A stretch of 64,000 nucleotides of DNA from Pantoea sp. Aalb. GTDB lineage: Bacteria; Pseudomonadota; Gammaproteobacteria; Enterobacterales; Enterobacteriaceae. The notes under the pieces were generated by a model. That model was not told the DNA's origin and did no database searches. It saw only the letters and a program-made list of their open reading frames with translations. The position numbers and the translations under genes are program-made. Below are positions 19,006 through 28,616 of the stretch, one piece after another; position 1 is the first letter of the stretch, and each line of letters opens with the position of its first letter. The stretch covers positions 124,001 through 188,000 of the forward strand of contig NZ_SZZU01000002.1 of the NCBI RefSeq assembly GCF_009829985.1, in the 5' to 3' direction.

Positions 19006-19425
19006 TTAATATTTTTTAAACCAATCTTGTAATATAATAACTGCTGCTTGAGAATCAATATAAATATTACTTTGTAGTGCACGATAACCTCCATGTTCAA
19101 AAATATTAGCTTTTGCTTCTATACTAGTTAAACGCTCATCTTGTAACTCAACATGTATATGAAAATAATTTTGTAATTGTTTCGCAAATTTACGAGCTTT
19201 TATAGATATAGATTGCTCTGTTCCATCCATATTAAGTGGTAATCCTACTACTAGGAAATTTGGTTTCCATTCATTTAATAACTTTTTTATATTTCTCCAA
19301 ATTAATATTTTATTCTTTTCTGTAATTAAAGCTAATGGACGTGCTGTACCTGTTATAGATTGACCAATCGCAACTCCAATACGCTTAGTGCCAAAATCAA
19401 AACCAAGAACTGTTTCAGTTCTCAT
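19006..19425 (-). CDS. ruvX: YqgF/RuvX RNase H-fold nuclease
   Basis: RNase H-like protein implicated in 16S rRNA 5' maturation and possibly Holliday-junction processing. The 139 residues match E. coli (138). The first catalytic Asp is in GFDFGTKRIGVAIGQ; VGLPLNMDGTEQ and DERLTSIEA follow, and a late Asp is in YIDSQAAVIIL. The ATG overlaps the yqgE stop by one base (TAATG), so the two are translationally coupled as in E. coli. Confidence 0.95.
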   Translation of the reverse strand: MRTETVLGFDFGTKRIGVAIGQSITGTARPLALITEKNKILIWRNIKKLLNEWKPNFLVVGLPLNMDGTEQSISIKARKFAKQLQNYFHIHVELQDERLTSIEAKANIFEHGGYRALQSNIYIDSQAAVIILQDWFKKY

Positions 19426-19988
19426 TAAGCATGTCCTGCATCGCTAATTACGTTATGTATATCTACTCCCATATTACGCGCAGCTTCTCGCCAACGGTCA
19501 GCTATTGGAGTATGAAATAAAGTATTAATATCTGCAGGAGTTGTCAACCAAACATTTTTTAATAGTTCATGTTCTAACTTATTTTTTTCCCAAGCGCAAT
19601 ACCCAAGTGCAACAAGAACTTGTTCTGGTTGTTCTTCTGTACCTATAACTTCTAAAACATCACGAGATGTAGTAATTACTGTAGTATCTGAAATACGAAT
19701 ACTAGAGGAATAGAATCGTTCTGCAGAATGCATAATAAACCCTCTATCTTCTGCTAACGGTCCACCGGTAAATACTGGTTTATCTAACCTAATAGTCGGA
19801 TTACGTTTTGAAGGATTTAACTCTAGCTTTTTAAGAATTCCTTCAACTGTTAAATTATCCATCGGTTTATTCACAATCAATCCCATAGCACCTTTTTCGT
19901 TATGTTCACAAATATAAATTACTGAACGTTTAAACAAAGGATCCTGTAGTGAAGGCATTGCAATTAAAAAATTATGCTGTAAATTCAT
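19425..19988 (-). CDS. yqgE: Conserved protein YqgE (UPF0301)
   Basis: UPF0301 family protein of unknown molecular role, commonly kept next to ruvX. The 187 residues are the same length as in E. coli and match throughout: N-terminal FLIAMPSLQDPLFKRSV, central GLIVNKP and VFTGGPL, C-terminal ALGYCAWEKNKLE. A weak TAAG site lies before the ATG. The start sits 97 bases after the gshB stop on the same strand, so gshB-yqgE-ruvX likely form one operon. Retention in a reduced genome supports a core role still undefined. Confidence 0.94.
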   Translation of the reverse strand: MNLQHNFLIAMPSLQDPLFKRSVIYICEHNEKGAMGLIVNKPMDNLTVEGILKKLELNPSKRNPTIRLDKPVFTGGPLAEDRGFIMHSAERFYSSSIRISDTTVITTSRDVLEVIGTEEQPEQVLVALGYCAWEKNKLEHELLKNVWLTTPADINTLFHTPIADRWREAARNMGVDIHNVISDAGHA

Positions 19989-20085
19989 TCTTACTTATAT
20001 GTCCAAAGTAATTGGCATATTTAATTATAATGACATGCCAATTTTAAAAGATTTACAGAGCTTATGCTCTGATATTATCTTAAAT

Positions 20086-21030
20086 TTAATTTAACTGTGT
20101 TTCAATAAAATCCATTAACATTCCAGTAATTGAAATAGAAAAAGATGATTCAATTTCACATACGCATGTTGGACTGGTTACGTTAATTTCAGTTAGTTTA
20201 TCACCTATAATATCTATACCTACAAAAATCAATCCTTTTGCTCTTAAAGTAGGACCAATACGATGAGCAATTTCCCAATCAGAATTGCTGAGTGGACATA
20301 CTTTACCAAACCCACCAACAGCAAGATTAGCTCGTGTTTCTCCATCTTGCGGAACACGAGCTAAGCAATAAGGTATTGCTTTACCATTAACCATTAGAAT
20401 ACGTTTATCACCTTTTTTAACAGCTGGTAGATAATTTTGTATCATACAAAACGATTGACCATAATTAGTAAGAGTTTCAATAATTACTCTAATATTTGGA
20501 TCATTTTTTGTTACACGAAAGATTGACATACCTCCCATTTTATCTAGAGGTTTAAAGATGACATCGCCATGTTCGTAACAAAAATCTCGTAATTTTTCTT
20601 TATTACGAGTAACAAGTGTATCTGGAATTAAATCGGTAAACCAAGAGGCATAAAGTTTTTCGTTACAATCACGTAGACTCTGAGGTTTATTAATGATTAG
20701 GGTACCTTGTTCCTCTGCACGTTCTAATAAATAAGTTGTATAGATAAATTCAGTATTAAACGGTGGATCTTTACGCATCAAGATAACATCGAGATCACCG
20801 AGGTTAATTTCTTGTTCACTAATAAAATTATGCCATTTTTTATAATTTTGTTCAATACTTAATAAGCGAGTATGTGCATAAGTTATACCGTTACGTAAAA
20901 AAAGATCGTTAATTTCTATGTAATGAATTTCGTAACCACGGTGTTGTGCTTCTAGTAACATAGCAAAACTGGTATCTTTTTTGATATTAATACAAAAAAT
21001 TGAATCCATTACTATACCAAGTTTAATCAT
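20086..21030 (-). CDS. gshB: Glutathione synthetase
   Basis: ATP-grasp enzyme joining gamma-glutamylcysteine and glycine. The 314 residues match E. coli GshB (316): MIKLGIVMD start, MRKDPPF, NKPQSLRDCNEKL, PLDKMGGMSIFRV and INVTSPTC are all present. GAGA lies before the ATG. It follows rsmE by 97 bases on the same strand, as in E. coli. Whether gshA is also retained cannot be seen here; together they would keep glutathione available. Confidence 0.96.
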   Translation of the reverse strand: MIKLGIVMDSIFCINIKKDTSFAMLLEAQHRGYEIHYIEINDLFLRNGITYAHTRLLSIEQNYKKWHNFISEQEINLGDLDVILMRKDPPFNTEFIYTTYLLERAEEQGTLIINKPQSLRDCNEKLYASWFTDLIPDTLVTRNKEKLRDFCYEHGDVIFKPLDKMGGMSIFRVTKNDPNIRVIIETLTNYGQSFCMIQNYLPAVKKGDKRILMVNGKAIPYCLARVPQDGETRANLAVGGFGKVCPLSNSDWEIAHRIGPTLRAKGLIFVGIDIIGDKLTEINVTSPTCVCEIESSFSISITGMLMDFIETQLN

Positions 21031-21127
21031 TATTTTCTCTCAAAATATTTTTTTCACTTATCTTTTGTATATTATTTAATAATCTATAGGTGATGTATAT
21101 ATAATAATTTATAATTATTTGTATATT

Positions 21128-21859
21128 TTACCCTAAATCACCAAATATCACTTGTAAGGCTGTAATAGCAGTTATAGTAGCAGTTTCCATCCGTAACACA
21201 CGAGGTCCTAATAGAACATTAATAAATCCCTTTTGTACAGCCATAACTCTTTCAGCTGAAGATAATCCACCTTCTGGTCCAATTAATACACGAATATTAT
21301 TTATTGACTTAGGTAATTTACTTATACTTTTTATAGCTTTTATATGTAAGTGTATTTTAAAACTATCATCAGATTCTGAACACCAATTTTCTAATACCAT
21401 AGGTTCACGAATTTGAGGTATATAATTACGACCACATTGTTCACATGCAGAAATTGCAATTTTTTGCCATCTTTTAATTTTCGATAGTAATTTCATTCGA
21501 TCAAGTTTTATAATACAACGTTTAGAAAATAAAGGTGTAATTACATTCACTCCAAGTTCACTAGCTTTCTGAATAATAAAATCCATTTTTTCACTGCGTG
21601 ATATTACTTGTCCTAAGTGTATGTATAGTGGAGATTCTAAATTAGAATAATATTCTCTTAGTATCTTTACTTTAATATATTTTTTATTAATTTTAATAAT
21701 TTTAGCACTATAATTTAAATTACTTCCGTTAAATAATTCAACTTCTTGATTAAGTGTCATCCGAAGGACGTTATATAAATGATGTAAATTATCTTTATTA
21801 AGGATAATTTCATTATTAATTTCAAGTAAATGAGGATGATAAATACGAGGTATACGCAT
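21128..21859 (-). CDS. rsmE: 16S rRNA m3U1498 methyltransferase RsmE
   Basis: SPOUT-fold enzyme that methylates U1498 of 16S rRNA. From the ATG at 21857-21859 the product is 243 residues, exactly the E. coli length, beginning MRIPRIYHP. The frame stays open for 31 further codons upstream, but AGGAG at 21864-21868 and the family N-terminus decide for the internal start. LGQVISRSEKMDF, CEQCGRN, IGPEGGLS and LGPRVLRMETA are intact, the last forming the knotted SAM site. Upstream endA and sprT of the E. coli order are gone. Confidence 0.95.
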   Translation of the reverse strand: MRIPRIYHPHLLEINNEIILNKDNLHHLYNVLRMTLNQEVELFNGSNLNYSAKIIKINKKYIKVKILREYYSNLESPLYIHLGQVISRSEKMDFIIQKASELGVNVITPLFSKRCIIKLDRMKLLSKIKRWQKIAISACEQCGRNYIPQIREPMVLENWCSESDDSFKIHLHIKAIKSISKLPKSINNIRVLIGPEGGLSSAERVMAVQKGFINVLLGPRVLRMETATITAITALQVIFGDLG

Positions 21860-22571
21860 AAAACTCCTATTAGCGTTATACTGTATCATTTGATACAAAC
21901 TAATAAAAAATATTTTTATACTATGTTGTAAAATTACTTTTACGATGTTCAAGTTCCTACTTTAAAAAATAATATTAATAATTAAAGTTTTAATCATTTA
22001 TTTGTTCTATATATATATTTATATGCTATAGCAGGTTTATTAAAATTTTTGTTTAATGTTTTTTCTAATAATGGAATAATTCTAATTATGAACTTTTCGC
22101 TCATAACCAAATTATTTTATTTTTATATTTGGATTAAGTTATAAATAATTTTTAATGAAATTTAAATTTAATTATATTACTATTAATGACTTTTTAAGAT
22201 TGCTGATATTATAAAGTTTTTTTTATAAGGTAATAAAAAAACAACGTTCATAAAAATTAAATTATTTATAATATTAACTACATGTTATATTATAAATAAA
22301 AATGATTAATAATAAATAATATTAATTACATTAAAAGAATGATTTTATCATATAAAAAAATAAACATAAAAATAATAGATATTTATAGATTAAAAAAATG
22401 AATATTAGAAAAAGTTATTAACTAGATTATATATTATTGTAGTAATATAGTTTAATGAACAAAATTATTTTTTAAATAAAAATCTATATTAAATATAATA
22501 TAAATATACTTAATTATAAATATCTACTTATTTAATGTTGATGTATAAGTATTTAGATTTTATGTATTGTT
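21860..22571. other. Spacer where endA and sprT would lie
   Basis: 712 bases between galP and rsmE. In E. coli sprT and endA lie here on the same strand. A 36-codon minus-strand frame (22104 down to 21994) bears a faint likeness to the SprT N-terminus (LEKTLNKN, then KPAIAY), not enough to call. The remainder is featureless. Confidence 0.45.
21864..21868 (-). promoter_or_regulatory. Ribosome-binding site deciding the rsmE start
   Basis: AGGAG on the minus strand, four bases before the ATG at 21859. It supports a 243-residue product rather than the longer open frame that reaches 21952. Confidence 0.75.
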
Positions 22572-23969
22572 TTACTCTTGGCCAATATCTCGAAGTTTTT
22601 TACCAGCCATCAAATTACGTTCAATATGCTCTAATGAAACATTTTTAGTTTCTGGAATTACGGTAATAGTTATTAATATAAAAAATATATTTAATGTGGC
22701 ATATATCCAAAAAGTAATAGCATTTCCTAAGGTATTTAACATGGTTAAGAATGTAGCACCTACAATCATGTTTGCAATCCAATTAGTAGTTGTAGATACT
22801 GTTATGCCAAAATCTCTACCTTTTAATGGTTGAATTTCTGAACATAGTACCCAAATTAGTGGACCTGCAGATATAGCAAATCCAATAATAAATATTAATA
22901 GCATAATGATAGCGAAATATTTGGTATATGATGAATAAATGCCAATATATAATAAAGTGCCTAATATACCCATACCTATAGCCATTATAAGAAAACCTAG
23001 AACTAATGTTGGTTTACGGCCCCATTGATCTACTAATTTAATGGCTATAAAAGTAGCTAATACATTAACTAAACCAACAATTACTGTACCCCACATCTGT
23101 TGAGTTGTATTAGTAAAATTTGCAATTTCAAAAATTTTTGGTGCATAATACATAATTACATTCATACCTGTAAACTGTTGCACCATTTGTAAGATTATAC
23201 CTAAAAATACTGCACGTCGAAAATTACTATTACTTTTGAATAAATACCATCCAGATTGAGTTATCTTCAGGCTTTCACGTATTTCATCTAACTCTCGTTT
23301 AGATTGTTCATTAGTATCTCGTAAGCGATCTAATATACGCTTAGCATCATGAAAATTACCTTTTGCTGCTAACCAACGAGGACTATTTGGTAAGAAATTA
23401 ACACCAATTAGTAGCATAATAGCTGGCATGGTCATAATTCCTAACATCCATCGCCATGCACCGATATTACTAAATATAGTATCTGATAAGTAAGCTGTTA
23501 AAATACCTATAGTAATCATTAACTGATAAAGAGAAATCATACTACCACGATTTTTCTCTGGAGCAATTTCAGAAAGATATAAAGGAGCAGTATAAGAAGC
23601 AATACCTACTGCTAAACCAAGAATCAATCGTGCGATGATTAACATTTCTGAATTTGGTGTTATAGAAGACCATATAGACCCCATTACAAATAGAATAGCA
23701 CCTATCATTAGACTCTTTTTTCTACCCAGATGAGATGAGATCCATCCGCTACTCACTGCACCTATAGCAGCGCCAAACATCATAGAACCAACAATCAATT
23801 CTTGCTGATGTATTGTAATGTTGAAGTCTTTAGCGATGAAAGGCAAAGCACCAGCTATAACTCCTATATCTAAACCAAATAACAAACCAGCTAAAGCAGC
23901 TAAAAAACAAATAAATAAAGTCATGTTTTTTTTTGAATTTAAAAAAGTTTTATTAGTATCATCAGGCAT
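22572..23969 (-). CDS. galP: Galactose/proton symporter-type sugar transporter
   Basis: Major-facilitator sugar porter with 12 predicted membrane segments, importing hexose with protons. From the ATG at 23967-23969 the product is 465 residues (E. coli GalP 464) beginning MPDDTNK; a perfect GGAGGT precedes it and overrides an upstream open extension of 15 codons. Family signatures are intact: GLLFGLDIGVIAGALPF, GRKKS, RWMLG, SPRW, QQFTGMNVIMYYAPKIF, DQWGRKPTL, PETK. Highly conserved, and the only sugar transporter in the window, so it may be the main hexose entry route feeding fbaA, pgk and tktA. Confidence 0.95.
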   Translation of the reverse strand: MPDDTNKTFLNSKKNMTLFICFLAALAGLLFGLDIGVIAGALPFIAKDFNITIHQQELIVGSMMFGAAIGAVSSGWISSHLGRKKSLMIGAILFVMGSIWSSITPNSEMLIIARLILGLAVGIASYTAPLYLSEIAPEKNRGSMISLYQLMITIGILTAYLSDTIFSNIGAWRWMLGIMTMPAIMLLIGVNFLPNSPRWLAAKGNFHDAKRILDRLRDTNEQSKRELDEIRESLKITQSGWYLFKSNSNFRRAVFLGIILQMVQQFTGMNVIMYYAPKIFEIANFTNTTQQMWGTVIVGLVNVLATFIAIKLVDQWGRKPTLVLGFLIMAIGMGILGTLLYIGIYSSYTKYFAIIMLLIFIIGFAISAGPLIWVLCSEIQPLKGRDFGITVSTTTNWIANMIVGATFLTMLNTLGNAITFWIYATLNIFFILITITVIPETKNVSLEHIERNLMAGKKLRDIGQE

Positions 23970-23972
23970 ATT

Positions 23973-23978
23973 ACCTCC
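23973..23978 (-). promoter_or_regulatory. Strong ribosome-binding site of galP
   Basis: GGAGGT on the minus strand, 3 bases before the ATG at 23969. One of the two best Shine-Dalgarno matches in the window, suggesting high expression and fixing the start. Confidence 0.8.
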
Positions 23979-24425
23979 GAAGTTTATCCATTTGTAACAA
24001 TATATAAGGAACATACTTACGGGTAAAGTTTAATTGATTGGAGAACTTGATATTCTATAATAAGTATTTTTTATATTAAATTTGCATTAATTAAAAAAAA
24101 TAAATGTATATTATTACTGTTAATTTAATTAATATTTAAAATATTTATTATTTAGAAATATATTTAGGTTTTAAACGTATTTTTTATTTAATTAGAATGT
24201 TAATAGGTGCTCTTTAAATTTAGAGATATTTTAAGATTTTATGAAAAATAAATTCAATATTTTTTTTTATATATCTAATATAGAAATATGCCATACAATT
24301 TCAAAAGTTAAAATAAAATTATATATTTATATCCTGATAATCAGAAATTATAGTGATAAAAATTTTTATATATATATTGATAATATTTTAAGTTATCATT
24401 TTTTATAATAATATTGAATGAATTA
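23979..24425. other. Gene-free spacer between metK and galP
   Basis: About 450 bases with the galP promoter presumably inside. No CRP or GalR operator is clear to me. No coding remnant seen. Confidence 0.5.
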
Positions 24426-25598
24426 TTAAAATGTTTCATTATCCAACTTAAAACCGGATGCTTCACGTAATTGCATAGCTTTATCAGTTTTCTCCCATGG
24501 AAATTTTTCTCTTCCAAAATGGCCATATACAGCTGTTTCTTTGTATATAGGTTTCAGTAAATTCATCATTTGAATTATTCCATACGGTCTTAGATCAAAA
24601 AACTTACGTATAAGAAAGATAAGTAACTTTTTAGTTACTTTTTCCATACCAAAAGTTTCTATCATTACAGATGTAGGCTCCGCTACACCGATAGCATAAG
24701 ATACTTGAATTTCACATTTATCTGCTAACCCTGCTGCAACAATATTTTTTGCAACATAACGAGCAGCGTAAGAAGCTGAACGATCAACTTTTGATGGATC
24801 TTTACCAGAAAAAGCTCCTCCACCATGTCTAGCCATACCACCATAAGTATCGACAATAATTTTACGTCCAGTGAGACCACAGTCGCTCATAGGACCACCG
24901 ATTACAAAACGTCCTGTTGGATTTATATAGTATTTAGTATTTACAGTAATCCATTCTGATGGTAAAATAGGCTTAATAATTTCTTCCATAACAGCTTCAC
25001 GTAGATCATTTTGAGTAATATCTTCTACGTGTTGTGTTGAAAGAATTACTGTATCAATACCTACTATTTTATCTTTATCGTACTGAAATGTGATTTGACT
25101 TTTTGCATCAGGACGTAACCATGGAAGTAATCCATTTTTTCGAACTTCAGCTTGACGTTGTACTAGACGATGTGCATAAGTAACAGGTGCGGGCATAAAA
25201 ACATCAGTTTCATTAGTTGCATATCCAAACATAATACCTTGATCACCAGCTCCTTGCTCTAGAAGATTAATACTTTTAATTCCTTGATTAATATCAGGAG
25301 ATTGTTTACCTATTGCACTTAATACAGCACAGGAGTTAGCATCAAATCCCATATTAGAATCGACATAGCCTATTTCACGTACAGTGCTACGAGTAATTTC
25401 TTCAATGTCAACCCAAGCACTAGTAGTAATTTCACCGCCAACTAATACCATTCCTGTTTTAACAAAAGTTTCACATGCTACACGTGCTTTAATATCCTGC
25501 TCAAGAATTGCATCTAGTATTGCATCAGAAATTTGATCTGCAATTTTATCTGGATGTCCTTCTGATACAGATTCAGAAGTAAATAGGTATTTAGTCAT
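24426..25598 (-). CDS. metK: S-adenosylmethionine synthase
   Basis: Makes SAM from methionine and ATP. From the ATG at 25596-25598 the product is 390 residues (E. coli 384). An in-frame GTG five codons upstream is less likely, since MTKYLFTSESVSEGHPDK matches the E. coli N-terminus. GHPDK, GAGDQG, GPMSDCGLTGRK and GGGAFSGKDPSKVDRS are intact. The tail carries a few extra residues (LDNETF). It supplies SAM for rsmE, trmB and hemW in this window, and for spermidine synthesis if speD/speE survive. No MetJ box is visible upstream. Divergent from speA, as in E. coli. Confidence 0.97.
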   Translation of the reverse strand: MTKYLFTSESVSEGHPDKIADQISDAILDAILEQDIKARVACETFVKTGMVLVGGEITTSAWVDIEEITRSTVREIGYVDSNMGFDANSCAVLSAIGKQSPDINQGIKSINLLEQGAGDQGIMFGYATNETDVFMPAPVTYAHRLVQRQAEVRKNGLLPWLRPDAKSQITFQYDKDKIVGIDTVILSTQHVEDITQNDLREAVMEEIIKPILPSEWITVNTKYYINPTGRFVIGGPMSDCGLTGRKIIVDTYGGMARHGGGAFSGKDPSKVDRSASYAARYVAKNIVAAGLADKCEIQVSYAIGVAEPTSVMIETFGMEKVTKKLLIFLIRKFFDLRPYGIIQMMNLLKPIYKETAVYGHFGREKFPWEKTDKAMQLREASGFKLDNETF

Positions 25599-26327
25599 TT
25601 TATCTTTTTTCACCTTTTAATATTCTTAATTTAAATACTTTTAATTTAATAAACAACTGTATTTAATATTATTTTAAAATTAATACTACAAGAAATATAT
25701 ATATAACAGAAGTGTATTAAATCAATATAGATATTTATTTAAATTATTTATATTAAGAATATTTATTCTGAAATTTTACATAAGTTTTCAACTTAAATAT
25801 TAAAGATTTTTATTATTTATTTTTTAAAATATATTTTTTTAATGGCTAATATGAAATTAAATTCATAACAAAGGATTTTGATTTTAAATCATCAAATGAA
25901 AAAAATATTTTTGATTTTACTAATTAAATATATTATGGAGCTGTTTGTCTATTATCTATAGTTGGATAATATGTTTTAATAAATGTTTTATTTAATAAAT
26001 ATTTTGAATGATGATTTTTACGTTATTGTTTTATGGTTTATTTACCTTTAATTTTATATTAAATTAATAATTTTTAATCTTTAATTCTATTTTTATCTAG
26101 ATTCATATATTACTACCATAATAATTTCAATAAAAGGTTTAATGATTTTTTGTTTATCTTATATTTATTAATTTTTAGTATCAATATAAAAGTATGATTG
26201 TTGTCTAATATATGATTTTAATATTTTTACATAAAAATTAAATATTGATAGATAATATCTATAGAAAATATTTACTGGATATCATAAAAATTTCATAAAT
26301 TTAATTTAATAAAGATTGAGGTTTGGG
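25599..26327. other. Divergent metK/speA promoter region
   Basis: About 730 bases with no gene. E. coli carries the small yqgB and yqgD frames here; neither is recognisable. The promoters of metK and speA should lie inside. No operator is clear. Confidence 0.5.
26318..26321 (+). promoter_or_regulatory. Ribosome-binding site deciding the speA start
   Basis: GAGG, six bases before ATG 26328. It favours this ATG over the TTG at 26316, which overlaps the site itself. Confidence 0.65.
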
Positions 26328-28310
26328 ATGTCTAGCAACATGAAAGATATCAAGGGTTTATCAGTTAACGAACAAGGTGTCCTACGCTCAATGCAGGAAG
26401 TAGCTATAAACAACTATGAAGCTAGTAGAATGCTACGTACTTATAATATTGCTTGGTGGGGTAATAACTATTACGATGTTAATGAATTAGGACATATTAG
26501 TGTTTGTCCTGATCCTGATCGCCCTGAAGTCCGTGTTGATCTGGCTAAATTAGTTAAAGAACGGGAAGCTAATGGTCAGCGTCTTCCAGCTCTTTTCTGC
26601 TTTCCACAAATCTTACAACATCGTTTGCGTTCTATTAATGCAGCTTTTAAACGTGCACGTGAATCCTACGGCTATAAAGGAGACTATTTCTTAGTATACC
26701 CTATTAAAGTTAATCAACATAAGAGAGTTATTGAATCTTTAATTAACTCAGGTGAACCATTAGGATTAGAAGCTGGTTCTAAAGCTGAATTAATGGCTGT
26801 ATTAGCACATGCTGGTAAAACTCGCTCAGTAATCGTCTGTAACGGCTATAAAGATCGTGAATATATTCGCCTTGCACTTATCGGGGAAAAACTTGGGCAT
26901 AAAGTTTATCTAGTAATAGAAAAAATGACAGAAGTCCGTTTAGTACTAGAAGAAACAGAACGTTTAAATGTAGTGCCACGCCTTGGTATTCGTGCCCGTT
27001 TAGCATCACAGGGATCTGGTAAATGGCAATCAAGTGGAGGAGAAAAATCTAAATTTGGATTATCTGCTTCACAAGTCCTTAAATTAATTGATATTATGCA
27101 TCAAGCTGGACGACTTAATAGCATTCAGTTACTACACTTTCACATTGGATCCCAAATGGCAAATATTCGTGATATCGCTACCGGTATTAGAGAATCAGCA
27201 CGATTTTATGTAGAATTAGCGAAATTAGGTGTTAATATTAAATGTTTTGATGTTGGTGGGGGATTAGGTGTTGATTATGAAGGAACACGTTCTCAATCAG
27301 ACTGCTCTGTCAATTATGGTTTAAATGAATATGCAAATAATATAATTTGGGCTATAGGCGATGCCTGTGAAGAACATGGTTTAAAACATCCAACAGTTAT
27401 TAGCGAATCAGGACGTGCAGTAACAGCACATCATACTGTGTTGGTATCCAATATTATTGGAGTTGAACGTAATGAATTTAACAATAATCCTGAAACACCA
27501 GATATCGATTCACCACGTCCTATTAAAAGTTTATGGAATACTTGGCAAGAAATGCATGAAACAAATGTACGTCGTTCTTTACGTGAATGGTTACATGATA
27601 GTCAAATGGACCTTTTTGATATTCATACAGGATATTCTTCAGGCATTTACGATTTAGGACAACGTGCTTGGGCAGAGCAATTATATTTAAATATTTGTCA
27701 TTATATACAACAACATTTAGATCCAAGTAACCGTGCTCATCGCCCTATTATTGATGAGTTACAAGAGCGAATGGCTGATAAAATATATGTTAATTTTTCA
27801 TTGTTTCAATCGATGCCAGATGCTTGGGGTATAGATCAGTTATTTCCTGTATTACCACTTGAAGGATTAAATAAAACTCCACAGCGAAGAGCTGTACTAT
27901 TAGATATTACTTGTGATTCTGATGGAATCATAGAACATTATATTGATGGAGATGGTATTGCTAGCACTATGCCTATGCCAGAATACGATATTAATAATCC
28001 TCCGATGCTTGGATTTTTTATGGTAGGAGCTTATCAAGAGATATTAGGTAATATGCATAATTTATTCGGCGATACTGAAGCTGTTAATGTATTTGCTTTA
28101 CCTGATTCTAGCGTAGAAATACAGTTATCAGATGAAGGGGATACTGTAGCAGATATGCTGCAGTACGTACAGTTAAATCCTATTGATTTATTGATGTTAT
28201 TTTGTAATCAAGTAAAACAACAAACTGATATTGACCATAAATTATGTGAACAATTTATTAAAGAATTTGAAAACGGATTATACGGATATACTTACCTTGA
28301 AGATGAGTAA
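26328..28310 (+). CDS. speA: Biosynthetic arginine decarboxylase
   Basis: PLP enzyme converting arginine to agmatine, first step of the arginine route to putrescine. From ATG 26328 the product is 660 residues (E. coli 658). The PLP lysine in YPIKVNQH is then residue 127, as in E. coli. HFHIGSQMANIRDIA, DVGGGLGVDYEGT, ESGRAVTAHH and LFQSMPDAWGIDQLFPV are identical or nearly so. Less biased toward A/T than its neighbours, consistent with strong constraint. It precedes speB in the same direction; the pair completes putrescine synthesis, and argA at the far end of the window begins arginine supply. Confidence 0.97.
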   Translation: MSSNMKDIKGLSVNEQGVLRSMQEVAINNYEASRMLRTYNIAWWGNNYYDVNELGHISVCPDPDRPEVRVDLAKLVKEREANGQRLPALFCFPQILQHRLRSINAAFKRARESYGYKGDYFLVYPIKVNQHKRVIESLINSGEPLGLEAGSKAELMAVLAHAGKTRSVIVCNGYKDREYIRLALIGEKLGHKVYLVIEKMTEVRLVLEETERLNVVPRLGIRARLASQGSGKWQSSGGEKSKFGLSASQVLKLIDIMHQAGRLNSIQLLHFHIGSQMANIRDIATGIRESARFYVELAKLGVNIKCFDVGGGLGVDYEGTRSQSDCSVNYGLNEYANNIIWAIGDACEEHGLKHPTVISESGRAVTAHHTVLVSNIIGVERNEFNNNPETPDIDSPRPIKSLWNTWQEMHETNVRRSLREWLHDSQMDLFDIHTGYSSGIYDLGQRAWAEQLYLNICHYIQQHLDPSNRAHRPIIDELQERMADKIYVNFSLFQSMPDAWGIDQLFPVLPLEGLNKTPQRRAVLLDITCDSDGIIEHYIDGDGIASTMPMPEYDINNPPMLGFFMVGAYQEILGNMHNLFGDTEAVNVFALPDSSVEIQLSDEGDTVADMLQYVQLNPIDLLMLFCNQVKQQTDIDHKLCEQFIKEFENGLYGYTYLEDE

Positions 28311-28616
28311 TATACTTTATGATATTTTATAGGTATATATTTTCTATATGAATTTAATATTCGTACATGATAGTAATCACTATCTAATTAATAGATTAAT
28401 TTCACTTTTATATATTTTTATTAATTTATTTATATTAAATAAGATATTTAATTATCTTAAATTTAATTAATATTTTAATATAATTATGTGTTTATTTTTA
28501 ACTTTTTTAAAGTCTTAAGAAATATTCAGCATCATTTTCATAAAAAAATAAATGATATTATATATTTTATATATACAATTAAAAATATATTTTTTAGAGG
28601 ATATTTAGAGGATATA
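28311..28616. other. speA-speB spacer with duplicated ribosome-binding site
   Basis: 306 bases without a gene. It ends with the 11-mer TTTAGAGGATA in tandem (28593-28603, 28604-28614), which doubles the AGAGG site in front of speB. Confidence 0.55.
28593..28614 (+). repeat. Tandem duplication of the speB Shine-Dalgarno
   Basis: Two adjacent copies of TTTAGAGGATA. The second AGAGG (28607-28611) is five bases from the speB ATG; the first is eleven bases further upstream. Only the second has proper spacing. Confidence 0.75.

Noticed and set aside
27457..27726. Overlapping frames on both strands inside speA
   Set aside because: Shadow frames of a highly conserved gene; speA reads through without interruption.
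28488..28616. Upstream extension of the speB frame
   Set aside because: No family similarity, and the ATG at 28617 has a good ribosome-binding site and the conserved N-terminus.
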